Source: Numida meleagris
Lineage: Eukaryota; Chordata; Aves; Galliformes; Numididae
Direction of reading: 5' to 3'
Assembly (NCBI RefSeq): GCF_002078875.1
Contig: NC_034412.1
Location: forward strand, 13,826,995-13,890,994
DNA length: 64,000 nt
Shown: positions 1 to 13,800 of the stretch, in pieces
Position numbering within the stretch: the stretch's first letter is position 1
How the letters are laid out: every line of letters begins with the position of its first letter
Program-made: the position numbers and the translations under genes
Notes under the pieces: generated by a model
What the model saw: only the letters and a program-made list of their open reading frames with translations
Database searches by the model: none
What the model was told of the DNA's origin: nothing

Positions 1-3000
1 ATTTCCATTAGTTTTGAAAACTGTTTTTCTAGGCTTTCAATAGACGTGAGTAAACATATCTACATTTTCATTGTATTCCTAGTTGTTGGACAAAGTTTAA
101 AATCAAGAGTTGGAAGAAGGGATGTTTGTTTGTTTGTTGTTCTTGTAAACAGAAGAGGAAATTCATATATCAGAAAAATGCCTAGAAAAGTGAGAACAGC
201 ATATACTGCCCTGTGCTGGCCTGTTCCAAGTCCTGCTGCACAACAGCCTTAAAAATATTTTCTTTCTTCTGCATGATGGGAGAAGATGGAGAATTGCCAT
301 TATGGTCTCTCACAACAGAGAGTATGGGGCAGTATCACAGTAACGTATGAGATGATAATTTCTGTTATGTTGTCATGGCCTGATATTATAGTTTTACAGG
401 ATACAATTTATTATACCTTGTCTACTCTATGGTAACTGTACAGTTGGAAAATTCACAGAAGACAAAGGAGTTCAGTCCCATGATTTTCCACACATAAAAT
501 TTAATGACTATGAAAGTTCAAACTTTTTTTTAAGACTAGGTACATCCAACACTGAGTGCATACTGCCCTATTTACATCACCTGTAGGAAAGCACTTGCTG
601 AGTTCAGCATTTTCCTGAGAAGGTCAGTGGACTTTATAACAGTGTCTGAACACATCTCAGAAAATACTGACAATACGCCAAGAAGAGATGGAAATACCTG
701 ACTGGGAGAAGTAAGCTATGAGAAAAAAAAAATCTGTATGGTTTGAGTGAGTTCTGTGATTGGTATTGGAAAAAATATTCATGGATGGATCTGAAACCAA
801 TGAGGAAAGAATATAGTTCACATTAGAATGAAAATTTGGTTGTAATCCCAAATCTATTGAAGTCAATGGAAGAATTTATATTGGCTTCAAAGAATATTAA
901 ACTGTGGCATGGTTCCTGAGCTGCCTTTGGGTTACAGAGTCACAGGAATATATGACAAGATTTCAAACATCTGCTGAAATCATTGCTTGAATAGAAAAGT
1001 CAAGGGTGGCACGTTAAGCCATTTTCCACTTTATATAAAATCATTCTGTAGAGTGATCTTTTTTTTTTAAATAAGGTGTCAAAAATGGCTTTTGATATGT
1101 ATCAAAGAAATATCTGCCTGGAAATACACATCACATTTCAAACTGGCACAAAGTCAGCATTGTGTAAGCTTCAACTTAGAAAGTTTTAGAGTTTTCTTCA
1201 GAATATCTATTCATCTAATCTCATTTATGTGATAAAAATCAACATATATACTGCATTTAAATTATTGTGACAGTCTTCTTTTATGAATGCATAAAGTACA
1301 TTTAACCTAGTTTTGAAAATATATTGCATAGATTTAATTGACTGCAAATGACTTTTTTTTTCTAGGAAAGCAAAATGTGTTGTGATGTACCTTATGTGTG
1401 TTCTGCTTTAGAGTTCACTTAGTTTTATGATTTTAACATTAACCTCTCCTGGTCAGAGTTCATATGGAGTCAGGTCTCTGCTCTTAAAATAAAGGAGACT
1501 TACAAAGGGGTCAAAAGTCTGTATACAAATGCTAAACTGCATGCAGTCAGATTAAGCCCACAGTATGAGAAAAATGGGTGGCATACATAGCAACTCTGAA
1601 AAGCGAAGTAGTTTGAAACAAGGTTTTGCGTCATTCTGCTAAAGAATTGTCCTGGGTTTATATGCTGGAATTATCTGAGACAATATGAATATAAATGACT
1701 GTCAGATCTCTATTTCCTAAATATTGTTTTTCATGCTGACTTCTATTTCCTAGTTCTCTGGTGATGATGCTCCACCTTCCCTGATTTTTCCTCTGTATTT
1801 TTACAATACTTTTATCTTGCTTGTTAAGAAACATCAAAAAAAAAAAAAAAAAGGCTATCATCTTTCTTTTAATTGTTGAATTTTTAGCCTTTTTGAAAAG
1901 TCTTTTAATACCTCAAATAAATAAAATGTTATAGCTAGCAGTAGTTTATTACAAAGTCTACCTCAGCTGTCATTCCTTCCACCCCCCTTAGGTCTCTGTG
2001 GCTCTGTAGAGCCAGGCTTGCCCACCAAACTGGTTCCTCTGAGGAGAAGCAATTACTAGGCAGGCTTTTCTGTGACTAGGAGAAGATGAACTTATTTTTG
2101 TATTTATTTCATTAGCTATCATGTGCATCTCAACAGTTGCTTAGTCTCTGCAGAATTATAGGTTGTTATTAACTGTTTGAGCTTGTTTAATTCTGAAATA
2201 TCCTTGGTCTGGGTCCAACTAGTCTGGGAATTCTAATCTTCCCAAGCTTTATTTAAGATCAGTGGCTGATCAGATGCGTATGATGGGAAAGGACAGTTTA
2301 ACAGGAAAACCTGAGCTAGTCTTTTTGGTAAGAGCAGGACTATACAGCAGGCTGTCTGCCACTGATGTAACCTCATGATTTCACCCCCAAAAAGGCTAAC
2401 GTTAAGAAAACCATCCTTTGCTTGCTCAAGCAACCACTCTGGGGAAGTGGCTTATAGCTAATTGATTTCACAAGATGCTGTACCAGAAGGCAAATCAACT
2501 GCATATGCTAAAGGAGGGCACATACTGAAAGCACTGAGTAATGTGTGAAGTTTTCTGGATAACTGATCGTGAAAAATTGAGCATCCTTTAGCACTGCAAT
2601 AGCACTGGCTTATAAATGGTATTAATAAAGTCATAAGATAAATTTTTTGCAAATCATGTTTCTTTAATGGCTCATATTTTGGGTTTGTTTCTCAACTGGA
2701 CTCTTTTTCATACAGAATAGCTCATTGGTCTCAAAGTAATGGTTTTAGATTACAGAATATTTCCAATGTTCTTGTGAAGTAGCCCTCCTGATCTCTGAAA
2801 ATGCAGCTCCTGTGGGACATCTCATATATCGGCGCTATGAAACATAGCAAGCCAGGGCTGCTTCAGACCAATGCAGAGTGAGGAAACAGAGTTTACATGT
2901 AATTTCATGGCAAAGTACATGAGGCACATAGCATAGCAGACATCTGTTGTTTCTGACCCTGTCAGAGTGATTTATTTCCCTGAGATCTAATGAAGGAGAG

Positions 3001-4100
3001 ATAATGAAGTCCAGTTAGATAGTCCAGATTCCTGACCATGTATTGTATAGGTAACAGGAGTACGTTAGCAATACTGCTACTTATGATAGATTTTCCAAAG
3101 TTATATTGGCATAGAACACCTATCTGAAAATGTTCTCACAAGAGATCAAAAGCCACCTTTATGATGATGTTCCGTCATGAGAGCCATCGCTGTTACACAG
3201 TCCCTGACTGCCCAGAGGCCCAGGTCTGACAGTGGCAGTGCTGCAGCCAGCAGCCAACACTGCTGAAGCCCAGTGAAACTCACACATTATGCCTCCCTCC
3301 TTCTTCACTTACATGTTAAACTTGCAATTATTTTCAGCACTTTTATAAAGCATAGGGTATTTTATTCAAAGAAAACCCAGGTTTATCCAAAGGCTCTTAT
3401 AATAGCTGGCTGTTTCATTACTAGTAAAGAATCTAGGGGATTTGGCTGTGAGGAGATAACATCCTGACAGAGACAGCAAGGATTCCAGCCCTTCATCTCT
3501 GAGACTAGTTTCTTTAGACTTTCTTGTTATAGATAATTTCAGAAATGTTCCAGCAAAGACATTCTCAACCCATTAATTCTTACATATCCCACATAGCCCC
3601 TCCCATCCCCTGCCCCATTTTAAGGGGAAAATGAAAGGCAGAGTTGTTGGTTTCTCATTAAGCAGTTCTTGCACATCATTAAACCTCATCTACCTGAAAG
3701 GCTCTGTTGCACATTTGTTAATAACATGCTAACCTGCAAAATGTGTTAAAAAATAAGTTAGGTAGGTTATATATATGAAGCAAATAAATTCCAGCGTTTC
3801 AAAACATAAACTGGATGATGAATTCTGCCTATCATTTCCCCTGTTCAATGCAGCAAACTCTCACCGTTCCTACCATTATAGTTCATTATAGTCCATTGTA
3901 GTGTTGCTTTGAAGAGCTTTAAGTCGGTTCCTCTGATTGTTCATGACTCTTTTCCAAACTGCAGAAAATCAGAGTAGCTTAGAACAGGTGAATTCAGTGA
4001 AAGGAAAGGCTGGTGCACAAGTCACATGGGAAGCGTTGATGTGCTGCACTGATTTCATGGTTTTGTCGACAACTTTAGCCATCTAATATTTGTTTTGAAT
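1..4100. other. Noncoding DNA, no gene recognised
   Basis: AT-rich sequence with open frames of at most 69 residues, none resembling a known protein. It contains an A17 run at 1836-1852. No RNA gene or repeat family was recognised. Confidence 0.7.
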
Positions 4101-4362
4101 TCATAGAATCACAGAATCACCAAGGGTTGAAAAGACCTCCAGGGTCATCCAGTGCAGTCATCCACCTATCACCAGTATTTCCCCCTAACCGTGCCCTTCA
4201 GTACAACTTCTAAATGCTTCTTGAACACCTCCAGGGACGGTGACTCCACCACCTCCCTGGGCAGCCCATCCTAGTGCCTAACCACTCTTTTGGAGAAGTA
4301 TTTCCTAATGTCCAACCTGAATCCCCCCTGGTGCAACTTGAGGCCATTCCCTCTAGTCCCAT
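4101..4362 (-). mobile_element. CR1 retroposon 3'-end fragment (5' truncated)
   Basis: On the plus strand it starts TCATAGAATCACAGAATCAC, the reverse complement of the CR1 terminal octamers. It continues with the usual CR1 3' region: GGTTGAAAAGACCTCCAGG, GACTCCACCACCTCCCTGGG, GCAACTTGAGGCCATTCCCT. The element therefore lies on the minus strand. It keeps only the 3' UTR-like tail, with no reverse transcriptase sequence, as is usual for severely 5'-truncated copies. The far end is approximate. Confidence 0.9.
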
Positions 4363-7300
4363 AGCTCATAAATTCATAAATTTTCTATTAAAAAAACATA
4401 TATATATATTTTTAGAAATGGGACAGAAGAGGCCTGTTGTAGGCATACAAAAATATGTTTAAGATAAGTTAAACTTCAGTACTAAATTTTTTTTCAAAAA
4501 GATTCAACTTTAAAAGTGGGAACTATTTAACTAAGGTATGGAGAGATAAGCTCCCTTGTTGGTCCTTTTGAGTATTCCTCAGATGGTGAAGTATACTACA
4601 AGACTCTAATATTAAAGTAAGTAGACATCTTCCGGGAATTCCCTCTCTAACAGGAAGGTCACCTGTTGCTTCCATTACAGAGAAATGCCATATTTAAAAG
4701 TGTTAAGATCAAAGGGCTCCAGGTGATATTAGAAACAAGTGGCTGTACAATAGCAAGTGCTCAGTCTCTCAGCACTTTAAATAGACTGGAAAAAATGAGA
4801 GAGGGGAGACATGCTCCTCCTGAAAAGTGCCCAGGAGGGAGAAATTCTCCACTGATGTATTGAGCAATGGTGAAATTAAGAAAAGAAAGTCTTCACAAAA
4901 CATGGATTATTTCAGTCTCATGATAAAAAAAACATTTTCATATTTCTAAAACTGCTACTCACCTGATTACATGTTAAAATAAGTGGGACTAGTTTATAGA
5001 CTAAAAGAATGTTCTCTGTCTGGCAAGGTTTTGTTTTGCCTTTGCCCTGCCTCTCCATTTTGGATCTGAGACTGCTCCTTAAATTTGAGATCAGATGCCA
5101 GTTCCCCTCCTCCCAAAGGACTATGCTGGGCATAGAGGACACACATCTAATAATGATGAGTAGCTTTACGTGCATAGCTTTCCATGCAGGTATATAACAT
5201 TGCTGACGAATGTAATAGTGTATACATTTCTGCTGAAGTGCTAAAATATCAGCACATTCTCTGTAGTGTGTGAGTCATAGTAGCTCCAAGGGAGTATAGC
5301 AGATGGTGCTCTGAGAGAAACAGTGTGCCGTATCTGATATATTTGGAAATAAATGAGAAACATATTCCCTATAAAGAAAACAGAACCACAATATTTTCCT
5401 GCTTTTTCTATGTGACAACATGTTGACTGAAAGGAGCAAAAAGATCACTGAAAGGTATTACATAGTACCTGCATCAGTCAGAGCTCCTCCGATGTGCTGC
5501 TTGCTCCTCCATAGTCTCAGCTTGCTCCATCACATCTTCTCCAGCATTATTCCTTGCAATCCTATTCGCATGGACAGTGTTCACCACGTTTGACTTCTCA
5601 TGCAATTCCAAATATACTTCAAATACTGCAAAAATATGCTGTGGTGTTACACATGAGTAACACAAGAAGTGTGTATTAGACCCAAAGTCTAATAAAAAGA
5701 CATTTTATCCAAAAAAATATGCTTTGCTGCCTTTTGAGTCACCAATATGATGAGGCAAACAATAATTGAGAATATTTTTTTAGTGATTTCAGTGACATTA
5801 CTCTTCAAAAATATTGTCTGCTTGTTTAAATACCTCAACAAATGCAGTAAGAAAATCCAAGACTCTGCACAGTGTTTTAATAGATACATACTCTATTGAA
5901 GAATTACCTGATAATCATTAAAGAGAGGAAACAGGAAAACAAGGAAAGTCTTATAAGAAAGAAAAGTGTTTCTTCAGTTGTGTCTTATAGTCCTTGGCAA
6001 TTCCTGCTGCAGTAAACTTTAATACTTTTGCTGGAGAAGCCTTTCAAATAACTATTTGTTTGACCTGCTCAGAGACCAGGAAGTGTCCTCTGTGTCAATG
6101 TGCTGTCCTCACTTTAATCACTGCATCCCTTTTGTGAGCTACGTAGCCCTGTTTCATCCAGTTTTCTTTAAGCCTACAGCTTCTTCTATTGATCTCCAGA
6201 CTCAATAATATTCATGACCCAAGCCCTCTTCTTTAAGATGTTTTCTCCATCATGGATTAGAAACTGTAGCAGATATTGGGCTTACATAATCTGTACAGAA
6301 ATCATTAGATTGTCGTTTTCTGGACTCTCTTTGTCTCAGGCATCAATGTTGTAGTGAATCTTCAAAATATTTAATGCGAGTTTTCTCTTGGCTTGTTTAC
6401 AATCTGTTCCTACAGCACTTTTTTCAGAATGATGGATTCCCCATCACCTCAGTATTCCAAGTCATTAAACTCATGATTCATCCAATCCGGCATTGAGTCC
6501 CTAGAACTAATTAGGTTCAAACCCATTGCTTTAACTGTATTTGTGCCATTTTCTTCAGCCTGAATTTCTGCTTGCTAGCACAGCTCAGTAACCCTGGAAT
6601 GTGACAATTTCCAGGCTTCTTTGGAGCAAAAAAAAGTTTATAAATTTTCAAAATCTACCATCACATTTATTTCAGGATTTCTAGAGGATAAACAACCTCT
6701 CTGAAGCCTTCAAGACAGTATGTCTGAGTGCACCACAACCTAAAATCTATCATAAGTAATCCATTGCTCAGGATTTTCAGGTAAATCCTCAAGTAAAGGA
6801 TTTTCTCTCCACTCTTTTTGCAGTGCTGAACAGACATTAGTAGAGAATAACTGTTGTGCAAAGAGTGTTTGTGTTATATATAATCATTGTATGCATGAGC
6901 AGACAATGAAGTGGTTAATATTTCTGCTTGATACTTGTATTGTCATTAATGATTAACCTTTTATAACTTTCAGAACAGCGCTACAATGTAATAATGCCAA
7001 AACAGGAAAGGGTTACAACCAAATATTTGTGTAAAAGCTGAGGTACAGGCTCCTGATTTCAATGCACTCAACAATGCAAAGAAAATAGATGTTGAAGCAC
7101 AGGTCAGCATACTCATAACAAATGAGTAAGAAGGGAAAAGACTTGACAGACCTGACTTCAAATGGCAGAAATTGAATGTGAATTCTTACGTAAAATGGTA
7201 GAAGATTCACATATGAGTGAAAATGTTAAAGCTGACACCGAAATCGATGATGTTATGTGCTCTTTACTGTATGGACTAGAAAGGTTACTGATGTAATATT

Positions 7301-10300
7301 AGGTAAAAGAGCAGGGAGAGTTAGTAGTTTGCAAGCTGGGTGATGTTTCCCAAAGAAAGGAATGAGATTAGGTTTGTGCTTACTTGTTCTACAATTGCCC
7401 CATTATCCTAAAGTCCTTATGTCTTTAGTATAAATGTTACAATATTTCTGTATCATATTTTGCATCAAAATAAAATAGCAAAAATCAGCCTGTGATGCCA
7501 TTAAGGATCATGTTTACCAGTTTATAGACTGCTGAACTTAAGCTCAAATAAAGAGAAATTGTTTACTGAGGCTTACAGAAAGTGAATGGCAGCACTGGTA
7601 ACAAATCCCAGCAGTTACATGAAGACAGTAATATTGAGAGGTCTCAAACAAAATGAGTGTCCCAGTGTTTCAAGTATATTGTTAGAAATAACAAGATGAT
7701 AGGACGTGAGCTATGGAGTCAGAAAAAAAAGTCTTTCTAAAGACACAGAATAGGCCTCTTTCTCTTTCCTAATAAGAATTTCACAGATCTCATATATCAC
7801 TCATCTGTACCTTGTTACATACTTTGTTCAGATGCCTCTAGCTAGATTTCAGTTGTTGACTTTTGTATTGGATTAGCTCTTTGGAAATCTCGTTTATAAA
7901 GTCTTTTCTTCTGTATTTTAGTATCTGCCATGGCAGATCATCAGAGCCATAAATGTCAAATTTGTTGTGCATAATGTCAGATCTATTTGTAAATACTTCA
8001 TGCAGATGCGTGAAAATAATATCATGTAAAATTATTCCTTTGACTGCTACACTTTTTAGTAAGGTAAATAAGTTTATGTGGAATAATGTTTACTGGAAAT
8101 GTAACTGGCCCTTGCTTGTCAAGAAAGGCAGTTTTTCAGATCCTTTGCAATGGGTTTGGAAATCTGTGTCCACTGGATGGAGGACACTGGTAAGGCTCAG
8201 GATACTACTTGAAAGGTGATGCAAGGATAAGACTAATGTCCTTTGCCAGCATCCAGCAGCTGTAAGCAAATACCAGAGAGAGTAAACAGTATTTTCAATA
8301 AAAAGTCTGATTTTAAAGTCTCTGTTTACATCTGTCTCACTTCTCAGTGAATTCATAAACCTCAAACCTTGTCTCTGTTCACTTTGTGCTTTTGCAAATG
8401 TACAAATTAGCAATGCCTTTGCAGCTGACAGGATTTTGGCATAAGTCACTTGGCACACAACTGTTGAGTCCATTCGTTAGGCATAAAATATGTATTAATT
8501 TTTTAAAATAGTAAATAATTTTTACACCTAGTATTAGTCATCTGAAAAAAAAAATAATACTCCTTGCTGTATTTATCTGTATAGATATAGACAGGCTTTT
8601 TTTCTTAAGCCGGAGGACTGCATTTTTTAGACATTTTTATCAATGACTATGCAAGTAAAATTGATATCACATTGGCTTAGATAATACATCTTGTATATCT
8701 CAATTTCCAATAAAAAAGTGATGCCAGCAATAATTTTAACCTTTCATAAAAGACTTCAGAAAGCACTGGTAAAGGTATTAATTAGAAATGTAACTCCTTA
8801 ATGGGCAGAAAGGACTACTATTATTCCCCATTTAAAACACTTTCATATTTGTCTTCTGAAAATCCTCTCATTTAAGACACATTTTGCTATAGCCCAAGCA
8901 GCAAAAGTTTTAGATTTCTTTCTGTCAACAAGATGAAAAAATAAGGTTTGGGTTTTTTTTGTCCATACTTAATGCCAAAGAAATGCTATCCACTCATCTT
9001 CCTGTAAAAATCTCAGCTCCTGTGTCTTTTACAGAGCCATCTGCTCCTGCTAATATCCCATTGAAAATGAAGAATATATTCAGCTGCTTCTTCTATACAG
9101 TAAGTGCAGATTTTGATAAATATATGCTCTGCTGCATTTATGAGACTTTCTTAAATTCTAGGTAAATAAAGACAGACTGGAAATGAAGGTAGTCAAGTTT
9201 CAGCAGACAAAGACCTCAAGAAAAATAATTAATGAAGTGAAATTTGCCAATATACAAACTCAGAGACTGTAAATTCAGTTTAAAACACATCTTAAAAGGG
9301 TCATTAGCAAAATATATAGAAAAAAATAGGAAAAAAGAAAAAAAAAAGCAAATACCAGAACTGTATACAATAAGGATTATATAAAATTCATGCCCCAAAA
9401 TGAAATGAAATGCGCGTACATTTTTCAGTAAACATTATAAAGTATAATATGGGGACAAAACTATGGTTGGCTAATGAACTGAGACTACAGGAATGAAAAT
9501 TACCACATTCAAGTCCCATCCAAGGCTGAAATGTATGTATTCACACAAGGAATGTCCATCCAGAATACTGAAGGAACTGGCACAGTATCAAACCCGCTAT
9601 GCTACATAGCTGAGGAAAAGCAAAAGTAGAACTTCCATTTACCTTTCTTTGGGAAAGGCTCTGTAACTGCCCTGCCACATCCCCTACTTTTTGCAGTGAC
9701 AACATTTACATGACAGAGGGGCAGAACTGCTTTAAGTCTGTATTCTGCAGCAGTTTCTGGGCACATCCCAGCCAGGCAGCTGAACCACTTGTGTCCATCT
9801 GCTCTTGCATTTTAACTTTGTTTCTTCCACTCCAGACAGATTTGCAGATATGCACTGTATACTGCACCATTATAATCAGAAGAAAAAAAGCAAAAAAAAT
9901 GGGACAACAAGGCTATGCAAAGCCTCAAAGGACATGGATACCACTTAACAATCAATGAAAGGCTTAAATTCAGATATTTATAAGAAGTGAAATTGCATGT
10001 ATCAGTTTGAATAATTTTAGCTTTCTTGACCTTTTATTTACACAGAATATGCAGGAGATACAGCAACTTATTTTTTAAACCCACAAAACATAAGGTTTAT
10101 TTCCTCCTACATAAAAAATGATCCCAGTTCATGCATTTCTATGGAAATGCAGTACTGAACTTCCTGATAAATTCTAATTCTGTTTCAGCCAACCTCTTAG
10201 AATGTTTTCCTTCACCCTTGTTGATTATGAGAAAAAACTCAAGCCAAATCTTGAGGCAAAGGAAGCAGAAATATAATAAAGCTACAAGTGGCTAGCAATT

Positions 10301-10406
10301 AATTTATGACATTGTGAGACTGATATACATGGACCCTTTTCCTAAAAGGGTAAAGGGTGGGAAATCAAACTACAGTGCAGGAAACTCTGAGCCTGCCCAT
10401 TCATCT
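4363..10406. other. Noncoding DNA, no gene recognised
   Basis: The longest open frame (8090-8473, minus strand, 127 residues) has no domain, no conserved motif and no adjacent exon-like splice context that I can support. The stretch is otherwise AT-rich unique sequence with short A runs. Confidence 0.7.
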
Positions 10407-10411
10407 CTGCC
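10407..10411. repeat. Target-site duplication of the solo LTR, left copy
   Basis: CTGCC sits directly before the 5' TG of the LTR and is repeated at 10860-10864 directly after its 3' CA. This supports a complete insertion followed by LTR-LTR recombination. Confidence 0.7.
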
Positions 10412-10859
10412 TGTCCTGGCTTCAGCTGGAGGAGTTGTTTTTCTGCACAGCGTCTGGTATGATGCTATGTTTTGGCTTTAGGAGAAAAACTGTGTTGATA
10501 ACATAGCAGTGTTTCAGTTGTTGCTGAGCAGGGCTGTACAGAGCCAGAGACATTTCAGTTTCTCAGCTTCTCATACTGTCCTGACAGCAAGCAGGGCAGA
10601 GGGGGCATGAGGAGTTGGAGGGACAAAAACCAGGACGGCTGACCTATACTGACCAAGGGGGTATTCCATACCGTACAACACCATGTGAGCAAACTATAAA
10701 ATTGAGGGCAGCTGGCCACTGCTCAGAGACCTGATGGGCATTGGTCAGTAGGTGGTGAGCAATTGCTTTGTGCATCACAAGTTCTACCTTTTTTTCCCAA
10801 TTCTCTCCCCCATCCCACAGTGGATGGTGGGGGGAAATGTGCCAGGTTAAACCACAACA
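10412..10859 (+). mobile_element. Solo LTR of an avian ERVL-like endogenous retrovirus, internally deleted
   Basis: The element starts TGTCCTGGCTTCAGCTGG and ends GGTTAAACCACAACA, so it has TG...CA termini. It resembles a common avian LTR with TTGATAACA, GACCAAGGGGGTATTCCATA, a TATAAA box (10695-10700), GTGAGCAATTGC and TTCTCTCCCCCATCCCAC blocks. CTGCC is duplicated exactly at 10407-10411 and 10860-10864, a 5-bp target-site duplication. The polyadenylation part between GCATCACAAGTTCT and the CCCCCATCCC block appears deleted. No internal gag/pol sequence adjoins it. Family naming is from memory. Confidence 0.8.
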
Positions 10860-10864
10860 CTGCC

Positions 10865-13800
10865 CCACCTGCCACTGAATTAAAAAAATTTTCCCTGGAC
10901 TACAAGCCAGTCTCTCTTTCCCCGAGAGACTTCTTTTGTGAACTGTAGCTCCATTTCCAAACTAAAGACTCAACAAAAATCACTCTCTACGTTGACTCAA
11001 GAACAAGCTGTCTGAGTTGATGGCCTTCAACTACAGTTCACAAGTAATGGTCTCTACTATGAGCCCTGTATCACATCTTCTCTCGTGGAGTTCACTGACC
11101 ACACAGTTCTACATAATATTTTTCTTTTGGTCGAAGAAATGATTATACTTTCACTGAAAACAACCCATTTTTTCAAAGCCTTGTCTTTGCTGGAATCACT
11201 ACCCACATAAGGACCTCCTCTGATCTCGTACATGCAAAAATATGACACTGAAATACTCCTGGGAGAGAGATGACAGGTCTGGCTTCTGCCCATTCCACTA
11301 TCACAACAGTTTGCCACAACTGGAGAAACAGAAATGACAGAAAGAAAATTCAAAATAAAAACAAAAATCATTGATATTAATTTTGGAATAATCTCCATTT
11401 TCTTTACCCTTGAAATAGTAACATCACTTTTAGTAGTTGCTTCCTCCTACTTTTTTATTTAGCAGATGTTCACAGTGAGATACAGCAAAATAAAAGCAGA
11501 GCTGGCTTTCCACTTCTAGACCATATTTCTGCCTGCTTCTTCATATGGTTTTATTTTAAACTTTCTCCAAGGAAGATGTAACTTACTTTAGGGCTTACTT
11601 CAAGGAAGTTCCCTACAAGTTCCCATATGTGGCTGCTTAACCCAGAACAGCTCATCTCTGTAAATCAGCAGCAGGCCCAGCAGCAATTGCTGACTGTGTG
11701 GAGCTGATGGGCTTTGCCTATTTGCAGTGCAGTCAGCTCGCTAATGAGGAGCTGGCAAGAGGCACAATGCACCCTGGACCTCATTAAAAAGGCTTATTTT
11801 GGCCTGCTGAAACATTACCTCAGGACTTGAGCACTGGCACAGTGCTACACAGAGAGAGAGGCCCTGCCTCCCTGACAGAGGTGTTTCCTTCCGATGGCAC
11901 TCAGAAGGCAGCTGTCCTCCATGTCCCTGTCACTCTTTCTTCAGATGTGACACAGTGACACTTGAATGAAAGTGGGTTCAACTCAGAGACCTGCCAGTGG
12001 CCACTGTCTGAAGCATGGGGGGACACCTGCAGAGCCTTTAAAGCTCACTTATCAAACTGCATGGACGTCCTCCTGATATAAGGGGCACGACACGAGTGGT
12101 GGGCACCCACACAGCCTGCCTTGTGCCGTGCTGCCCTCCTGGGAGCCCCGTAGCCTGCAGGAGGAAAGGCCCTGAGGCATTTACATTGCTCTAACCAAAC
12201 CTCACTACTCAGTTCTCTCAGGCATGGTGGCTGTTTAAAAGTGAATGGCAGCAATTAGTACTTCCTAACCTGCTCTCGTTTTCGTCAGCTGTCATGTCCA
12301 CGTTTGCTATTTTCAGCTCAGACACGCTGGCAAAAGGGATGCTTATGGAGGGAAGCTCAGTCAGTGCCAAGTCCAAAATCTCTTGAGGCTGCTGGTTGTT
12401 TTGCTTGGAGGCTCATCTCTACTATGGCCTAGCAGAAGAGTGAAAACATGACAAATCTGATTAGTCTTTCTTCAGCCCTCATGTATGTAACTTCTGCTGC
12501 TGTAAAAATGGAAAGTTGAGGCTCTGGCTGTGCAAAAATTACTTTAGAAGGGAAACAGCGACTTGAGCTGTGACAGCAGCGCTTCCAGTCAGATAGAGGA
12601 GCCAAGCCACGGTCACCCAGGCCTGCGCTGGAGCTTGGTGTGTGGTGCCTGCTGACTGCAGTGCTGGTGGCCCGTGCAGGAGGCTCTCGTGAATCTGGTG
12701 GGAGCTGGGCTGATCTGGGAAGCCCCTGCAGGAGTTTAGACTCCTGCTGTGCTGCACAGTTTCTGGGACAGGCACACAAATGCCAGCAGAAGTGGAGCTT
12801 TCCAGACAGGTTTTCATTTCTAAAACACTGGATGCAGAAGCATTTGGAAAATGGTGAAAAAAAATAGGATCTTATCTGCAGATTTTCATTAGCAAAGATT
12901 AAAAGCTGGTTTAAGTTAGCCTAATTACAGCCCTTACTTACTTATATAGCATTATACATTTCCAAGTCCATATAAGAAGCGCAGTGTCAGCTGCTTTGCC
13001 TGCACTACTACATTTGGTGTTTGGAGACCACCCATGTCCTTTGGTTAATTTGATGGGAGCTTGTTGGGCAGGCTGCCACATGGCTATCAACAAAGAGGTG
13101 GGATTTATATGAAGAGATCTATAAGAAATGCTTTTCTAAATTAGCAGTGGGTTTATTATTAGGCAGGAATATCCTGGCCATGGATCTTTAACAAGAATTG
13201 AGTTGTGGTTTTGTTCTATGTTTGTACAGAAATATGATGCACATAATTATATACTGGCAGCAGCAGCCAGCTTTTTGAGATGTCCACCAGAGGTGCTCAA
13301 GCTCAGCATTACACTGGAGCACACCTTCGCAACAGCACTGCCAGCTGTCCATGCCCTTTGAGACATTTGTTTCTCCTGCTGGCACAGTACTCTGCCATAC
13401 AGCCTCCACCTCAGCCTCTATTCACATGATGGAGGTGCGGCATATTCAATATGTCCTTTGAATTTACTGCCATGAAACTGCAGTCTTATCAAGTTTTCTT
13501 TTCCTTTATTTTATTCTTTCTTAAAAAAAAAAATGGTCTTCAAATCTCTTGATTTTCAACATTTTTTTCCTCTGTTATATTGCTGCTTGTTTCTCTAATG
13601 TAAAACTCACATGTGAGACAAGCCATAAGTCATACTACTTGAATTCACCTCTCCTTACGGATACAATAGTGAGAGATTTCTTTAAAATGTAATTTTAGTC
13701 CAAAAACTTTTGACCGAGGAGGATTTAAAAAGAAAACAAAATAAACAAAAGCAGCAGAGATATCAGGTCTCTGTTACCTAATATCTCTGCGTAGCCTGAG

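Noticed and set aside
8090..8473. 127-residue minus-strand open frame
   Set aside because: No domain, repeated motif, splice context or resemblance to a known protein. It is in the length range expected by chance in this much sequence.
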